Shown here one piece after another: positions 6,560-8,067 of a DNA stretch of 8,067 bases (positions within the stretch are counted from its first letter, which is position 1; each line of letters starts with the position of its first letter). A program made the translations under genes and the position numbers. The stretch comes from AG41 sp036522815 (GTDB taxonomy: Bacteria > Gemmatimonadota > Gemmatimonadetes > Gemmatimonadales > GWC2-71-9), in contig DATDFC010000072.1 of the NCBI GenBank assembly GCA_036522815.1, forward strand, positions 1-8,067. The letters run 5' to 3'. Under the pieces are notes generated by a model. It searched no databases. It saw only the letters and a program-made list of their open reading frames with translations, and was not told the origin of the DNA.

Positions 6560-6952
6560 CTAGGGCTTCTTGTTGAACGGGTTGTCGCCCGGCTTGGTGC
6601 GCTGCAGGACGAGCGTGTCGGGCTTGAAGACCGGGTTGAGCGGGGTGACGATGATCGTCACCCGCTTGAGCTTGGGCGACAGGCTGTCCACCGTGATCTT
6701 GCGCGTGTAGGGCAGCGGCGGCTTGTTGACCGTGATCGTTCCTGCCTTCGCCTTGAGCGAATCGAACGGCAGCGCCGCGAACTGGTTCACCTCCTGGGCC
6801 AGGACCGCGTCCCGGGCACCACCGCCCGACAGCGCGTAAAAGCGCTGCGCCAGCGTGAAGTTGAGCCGCGCCACGCCCATGAGCACCAGCCCAAGCAACG
6901 AGATCGCTACCATGATCTCGATGAGCGTGAACCCCGCGTCCCCCCGCTTCAC
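6560..6952 (-). CDS. PilV/GspI-like minor pilin of cassette A
   Basis: A 130-residue protein. I start it at GTG 6952, whose last two bases overlap the TGA of the preceding gene (GTGA). That gives MKRGDAG followed by FTLIEIMVAISLLGLVLMG, with Glu at +5 and cleavage after Gly7. An upstream ATG at 7012 in the same frame would create a 27-residue leader and a 64-base overlap, so it is rejected. After the membrane helix come FTLAQRFYALSGG and a stretch with AQEVNQFAALPFDSL, resembling the position of the RLE motif in PilV/GspI proteins. The remainder is a short beta-rich domain with no cysteine. It is the second gene of the riboswitch-led cassette and probably translationally coupled to the first. 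Confidence 0.82.
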   Translation of the reverse strand: MKRGDAGFTLIEIMVAISLLGLVLMGVARLNFTLAQRFYALSGGGARDAVLAQEVNQFAALPFDSLKAKAGTITVNKPPLPYTRKITVDSLSPKLKRVTIIVTPLNPVFKPDTLVLQRTKPGDNPFNKKP

Positions 6953-7398
6953 GGAACTCGCACCCAGCCCGCGCGCGACATGGTGACCTGCCGGGAGTAC
7001 CCGCCGGCCCACAGCGTGATGCTCAACGCGCCCGACGTCATCCCTGAGGGAAACAGATCCACCGGCGAGAGGGAGAAGGCGACGGAGTCCAGCGCGTAGG
7101 CGTCCGTCTTGCCCAGCCAGCGCGTGGACAGGACCTTCCCGCTCGCGCGCTCGGTCATGGTGATCGACGTCCGATCCGCGCCGCGCGCGATGCGGATCGG
7201 CTTACGCTCGCGCGCCGCCGCGCTCGTGGCGAGCGAGAGATCCTGCGCGACGACCATGGCCGCCTGATTGACGCGCGCGTGGGTGGTCATACGGGAGATC
7301 GTGGGAAACGTCATCGCCATCGCCAAGCCGAGGATGGCGAGGACGATCGACAGCTCGAGCAGCGTGAAGCCGGCCGCACCGCGCGGTGTGGTCTCCAA
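6949..7398 (-). CDS. GspH/FimT-like minor pilin, first gene of cassette A
   Basis: A pseudopilin with prepilin site RGAAG, then FTLLELSIVLAILGLAMAMTFPTI, Glu at +5 and a Pro in the helix. The helix region QAAMVVAQDLSLATSAAARERKPIRI is the classic GspH/FimT segment, and the end (GYSRQVTMSRAGWVRVP) matches the closing beta strands of that family. The start is uncertain. TTG 7398 gives 149 residues with a ten-residue leader and has GGGGGA (7410-7405) six bases upstream. ATG 7458 in the same frame would give 169 residues with a 30-residue leader and no Shine-Dalgarno sequence (CACCTCC stands there instead). I prefer TTG. The gene lies downstream of the riboswitch aptamer, with a leader of about 107 nt from aptamer to TTG. 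It is the first gene expected to be controlled by it. Confidence 0.82.
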   Translation of the reverse strand: METTPRGAAGFTLLELSIVLAILGLAMAMTFPTISRMTTHARVNQAAMVVAQDLSLATSAAARERKPIRIARGADRTSITMTERASGKVLSTRWLGKTDAYALDSVAFSLSPVDLFPSGMTSGALSITLWAGGYSRQVTMSRAGWVRVP

Positions 7399-7469
7399 TC
7401 CGAATCCCCCGAGTCGTTTCGGCCGCCCGGGAAAGCGAACGGCCTCGCGCCCATGCATGCAGGAGGTGA

Positions 7470-7486
7470 GGCCGCGGATCGCGGCC
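7470..7486 (-). other. GC-rich hairpin in the riboswitch leader, possible expression platform
   Basis: On the minus strand, GGCCGCG, ATC, CGCGGCC forms a perfect seven-pair stem with a three-base loop, 18 nt after the aptamer. No U tract follows, so it is not a standard terminator. It is followed by CACCTCC (7469-7463), a copy of the anti-Shine-Dalgarno core. The upstream word GGTCCGCG (7498-7491) could pair imperfectly with the same CGCGGCC strand, offering a mutually exclusive fold. How it would switch is inference. Confidence 0.45.
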
Positions 7487-7504
7487 CGATTGCGCGGACC
7501 GGAT

Positions 7505-7615
7505 CCTCGTCCCTGCAGCGGGGCTGTCTCGTGGCGGTACCTACACCGCCTGAGATCCCTTGGCTTTGCGTCCCGCCGTCACCGGCGGTTTGCCCTCTGG
7601 AACGGAGCTACGAGG
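7505..7615 (-). promoter_or_regulatory. Cyclic di-GMP-I (GEMM-I) riboswitch aptamer
   Basis: Read on the minus strand, the leader holds the two most distinctive conserved blocks of the GEMM-I class: GGGCAAACC (7595-7587) and GGGACGCAAAGCC (7574-7562). They bracket a P2 hairpin, CCGCCG / GTGA / CGGCGG (7588-7573), capped by a GNRA tetraloop, as required for docking into P3. A second hairpin, GGCGGT / six-base loop / ACCGCC (7550-7533), lies on an outer TCTC/GAGA helix (7555-7552 with 7530-7527) and matches P3. GACAGCC follows, as in other members. CCTCGT (7615-7610) pairs with ACGAGG (7510-7505) to close the element. The ligand-contact position, G in c-di-GMP sensors and A in cGAMP variants, is G here under either plausible alignment. 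The 3' strand of P1 (CTGCA) departs from the usual UUGCC. It precedes the minor-pilin and kinase/regulator operon, fitting c-di-GMP control of pili. Confidence 0.85.
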
Positions 7616-7624
7616 GGGGGCGGC

Positions 7625-7650
7625 AAAAAACACGCCCTGCACAGGGCGTG
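7625..7650 (-). terminator. Intrinsic terminator just upstream of the riboswitch
   Basis: On the minus strand, CACGCCCT, loop GTGC, AGGGCGTG (7650-7631) is followed immediately by six T (7630-7625). It is a textbook Rho-independent terminator. It ends transcripts coming from the pilin and lies only ten bases before the first paired strand of the riboswitch aptamer. Confidence 0.85.
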
Positions 7651-7675
7651 GGTGCGGGAGGAGCATCTCGTCAGA

Positions 7676-7720
7676 ACAACACACCGCATTATGCATTGTT
7701 AAACGCAAAATGCGAGATAC
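7676..7720 (-). promoter_or_regulatory. AT-rich patch, weak promoter candidate with inverted repeat
   Basis: This patch is markedly AT-rich compared with its surroundings. On the minus strand, CATAAT (7693-7688) resembles a -10 box, but the element 17 bases upstream (CTCGCA) is a poor -35. CGCATT (7685-7690) and AATGCG (7709-7714) form a six-base inverted repeat spanning it, and CGCAAAATGCG (7704-7714) is itself palindromic. It might drive the riboswitch transcript, but such a transcript would still have to cross the terminator at 7650-7625. No sigma-54 box was found here. Confidence 0.25.
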
Positions 7721-7721
7721 A

Positions 7722-7755
7722 AATGGGCGGCGGGTTAGAAACACCGCCGCCCATT
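7722..7755 (-). terminator. Hairpin downstream of the pilin, terminator-like
   Basis: AATGGGCGGCGG (minus 7755-7744) and CCGCCGCCCATT (7733-7722) form a perfect 12-pair stem with a ten-base loop, 24 nt after the pilin stop codon. The following tract is only ATTTGT, so it may be a weak terminator or a 3'-end-stabilising hairpin of an abundant pilin mRNA. Confidence 0.6.
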
Positions 7756-7779
7756 CGTGTTGCTGATAGCGACGCCGTG

Positions 7780-8067
7780 TTACTTACAGGCTGGCGCGCC
7801 TTCCGATTGCGCGATGTTGAGCGGATCGGCCGCTTCGTTCACGAAGATGGCGCACGTCACCTTCGCGGTACCGGTCAGGTTGTTGTTCGTCATCGACGCG
7901 TCCCACCCACCACCAGCGGCGTTGATCGTGACGAGGTTGTTGCCGGTCGTCGGGCACCAACTCACGTCACCCGCAGCAGGCGTACAGGCGACGCCACCGA
8001 CCTTGCTGGTGACCTTGGTGCTGTACTTGACGGAGTCGGCGAAGAACGCCTCCTCAGCGGTCACCAG
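7780..8067 (-). CDS. Type IV major-type pilin, C-terminal part
   Basis: The last 95 codons of a gene entering from the right edge. The stop TAA is at 7782-7780 and the start is outside the window. The visible part begins LVTAEEAFFADSVKYST, the end of the long N-terminal helix and the start of the alpha-beta loop, in the wording common to short major pilins that resemble PilA and pseudopilin GspG. It continues with a small beta domain and four cysteines (GVACT, SWCPT, KVTCAI, and Cys-Lys at the C-terminus) that could form two disulfides, the last closing a C-terminal D-region-like loop. The prepilin signal and assembly helix lie beyond the window, so the start cannot be given. It is followed by two hairpins and then the minor-pilin operon. 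It is probably the main pilus subunit, but a minor pilin of the same type cannot be excluded. Confidence 0.82.
   Translation of the reverse strand: MVTAEEAFFADSVKYSTKVTSKVGGVACTPAAGDVSWCPTTGNNLVTINAAGGGWDASMTNNNLTGTAKVTCAIFVNEAADPLNIAQSEGAPACK

Noticed and set aside
2303..7099. Long plus-strand open frames (for example 2303-3616, 4641-6005 and 5684-7099)
   Set aside because: They lie antisense to clear pilin, kinase and regulator genes. Their products are low-complexity, rich in Arg, His and Gly, and have no recognisable domains. This is usual shadow coding in GC-rich DNA.
1..7398. Type II secretion pseudopilins GspH-I-J-K
   Set aside because: The gene order is similar, but the PilX N-terminal style, the adjacent pilin and the PilS/PilR-like pair favour a type IV pilus. 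No GspC, D, E, F or L genes are in view. It cannot be fully excluded.
7470..7486. GC-rich hairpin as an intrinsic terminator of the riboswitch
   Set aside because: The stem is perfect but is followed by TCACCTCC with no U tract. Kept only as a possible expression-platform element.
7505..7615. cGAMP-sensing (GEMM-Ib) version of the riboswitch
   Set aside because: The deciding base appears to be G, not A, in either alignment of the GGGCAAACC block. Ligand testing would settle it.
7676..7720. Sigma-54 promoter before the riboswitch
   Set aside because: TTGC occurs in the AT-rich patch, but no GG-containing -24 element stands at the right spacing.

Overview
The window is GC-rich. Every gene I can support lies on the minus strand, so transcription runs from right to left. 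It is a type IV pilus locus. At the right edge is the 3' part of a major-type pilin. To its left come two minor-pilin cassettes with the same gene order (GspH/FimT-like, PilV-like, PilW-like, PilX-like), separated by a sensor kinase and an NtrC-family sigma-54 activator. The style of the proteins suggests a Gemmatimonadota-like bacterium, in particular the pilin stretch beginning LVTAEEAFFAD. That is recognition from memory, not a search result.

Layout in transcription order: pilin 3' end (8067-7780); a 321-nt intergenic region (7779-7459) with two terminator-like hairpins and then a structured leader that I identify as a cyclic di-GMP-I (GEMM-I) riboswitch aptamer (about 7615-7505); cassette A, consisting of GspH/FimT-like (7398-6949), PilV-like (6952-6560), PilW-like (6553-5714) and PilX-like (5717-4656) genes; histidine kinase (4602-3460); sigma-54 response regulator (3463-2111); a 133-nt promoter-like gap (2110-1978); cassette B, consisting of GspH/FimT-like (1977-1528), PilV-like (1528-1145), PilW-like (1157-222) and PilX-like (186 to beyond the left edge) genes. 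Several gene pairs overlap by 1-13 nt (GTGA, ATGA and TGATG junctions), so translational coupling is likely.

Working model (inference): the pilin transcript ends at the intrinsic terminators. Read-through or a weak internal promoter feeds the riboswitch leader, so c-di-GMP gates the first minor-pilin cassette together with the two-component system. The activator may then drive cassette B from a sigma-54-like site (TGGCACG core at 2023-2017), with an inverted repeat about 90-100 bp upstream as a possible enhancer. A ten-G tract inside the kinase gene is a candidate slippage site that could switch the two-component step. I saw no tRNA, rRNA, insertion sequence, CRISPR array or plus-strand gene.
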